From JBFGCA01 sp041567315 (lineage in GTDB: Bacteria > Acidobacteriota > Thermoanaerobaculia > Multivoradales > JAHEKO01), in NCBI GenBank assembly GCA_041567315.1, contig JBFGCA010000170.1:1-6896 (forward strand): a stretch of DNA of 6,896 nt, given 5' to 3'. The position numbers and the translations under genes are program-made. Each line of letters opens with the position of its first letter. Position 1 is the stretch's first letter. This document shows, piece by piece, positions 6,525 through 6,896 of this stretch. The notes under the pieces are model-generated. The model saw nothing but the letters and a program-made list of their open reading frames with translations. It searched no databases and was not told the DNA's origin.

Positions 6525-6641
6525 TCCCGGCAGCGACCTACTCTCCCACACCGTCGCCGGTGCAGTACCATCGGCGCTGAGGGGCTTAACTGCCGTGTTC
6601 GGAATGGGAACGGGTGTTTCCCCCTCGCTAGGGCCGCCGGA
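6525..6641 (-). rRNA. rrf: 5S ribosomal RNA
   Basis: A complete 5S rRNA of about 117 nt, part of the large ribosomal subunit. The terminal helix pairs CCGGCGGC (6640-6633) with GCTGCCGG (6534-6527), with one G-U pair. The conserved loop region CCCATTCCGAACACGG and the 3' arm GGGAGAGTAGGTCGCTGCC are both present, as is GGCAGTTAAGCCCC. It follows the 23S gene by roughly 75 nt and precedes a terminator, the usual end of a bacterial rRNA operon. Exact ends are estimated to within a few bases from the terminal stem. Confidence 0.97.
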
Positions 6642-6716
6642 AAAACTCTGACTGCTGATCGGTCACTGAATCGGGCAAGTCACGATGGGATCCGCCGCCA
6701 GGCGAACCGATAAAGA
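6642..6716 (-). other. 23S-5S intergenic spacer
   Basis: About 75 nt separate the estimated ends of 23S and 5S. I see no tRNA cloverleaf or CCA end. It should be removed during rRNA processing. A 9-nt sequence GAAAAACTC (plus strand, 6640-6648) at the 5S edge recurs at 6518-6526 on the other side of 5S. Confidence 0.75.

Positions 6717-6896
<180 letters not shown>

Noticed and set aside
3313..6651. Open frame of 1112 codons on the plus strand, antisense to the CHAT gene
   Set aside because: It mirrors the CHAT gene, is Gln/Gly/Arg/Pro-rich without any domain, shows a 40-residue periodicity inherited from the TPR units, and runs through the 5S gene. High GC content removes stop codons.
6642..6716. 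Possible tRNA in the 23S-5S spacer
   Set aside because: The spacer is about 75 nt, but no T-loop consensus GTTCGAATC, anticodon stem or acceptor pairing could be found.

Overview
This window comes from a very GC-rich bacterium. Almost every third codon position is G or C, and all six frames carry long spurious open reading frames. The ribosomal RNA genes are clearly bacterial. An exported TPR-CHAT protein next to a fused PabB/PabC enzyme would suit Acidobacteriota (Thermoanaerobaculia-like) or a similar high-GC soil or sediment lineage. This placement is a tentative inference from gene style; the full 23S or 16S gene would settle it.

Layout. (1) Plus strand, 2-2262: a fused aminodeoxychorismate synthase component I / class IV aminotransferase that makes para-aminobenzoate for folate, cut close at its 5' end by the window edge. 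It is followed after 23 nt by a small, extremely leucine-rich membrane protein with its own ribosome binding site. (2) 2263-2492: a 230-nt convergent gap with no supported gene; it holds a strong GC-rich inverted repeat and some degenerate short repeats. (3) Minus strand, 2493-6408: a large exported or lipid-anchored CHAT (caspase-like) protein of 1138 residues. From N to C terminus it has a signal peptide, a PPC-like beta domain, ten TPR units in exact 40-residue register, a coiled-coil linker and a CHAT protease domain with an intact His/Cys pair. Downstream of it, after a 175-nt hairpin-rich spacer, lies a 107-residue membrane protein with a Gly/Ser tail. (4) Minus strand, 6478-6896: the end of an rRNA operon, with the 3' end of 23S rRNA, a short spacer without tRNA, a complete 5S rRNA and a rho-independent terminator.

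How the parts fit. All minus-strand features run the same way: the rRNA operon ends, and the CHAT gene starts about 70 nt past the terminator hairpin's T-tract. The CHAT gene and the small membrane-protein gene form a plausible two-gene unit acting at the cell envelope, but nothing in the window proves a shared function. The plus-strand folate gene and its small membrane-protein neighbour converge on this unit. No CRISPR array, insertion sequence, integrase or phage gene was seen. The most interesting element is the envelope-directed TPR-CHAT protein with its small membrane neighbour.
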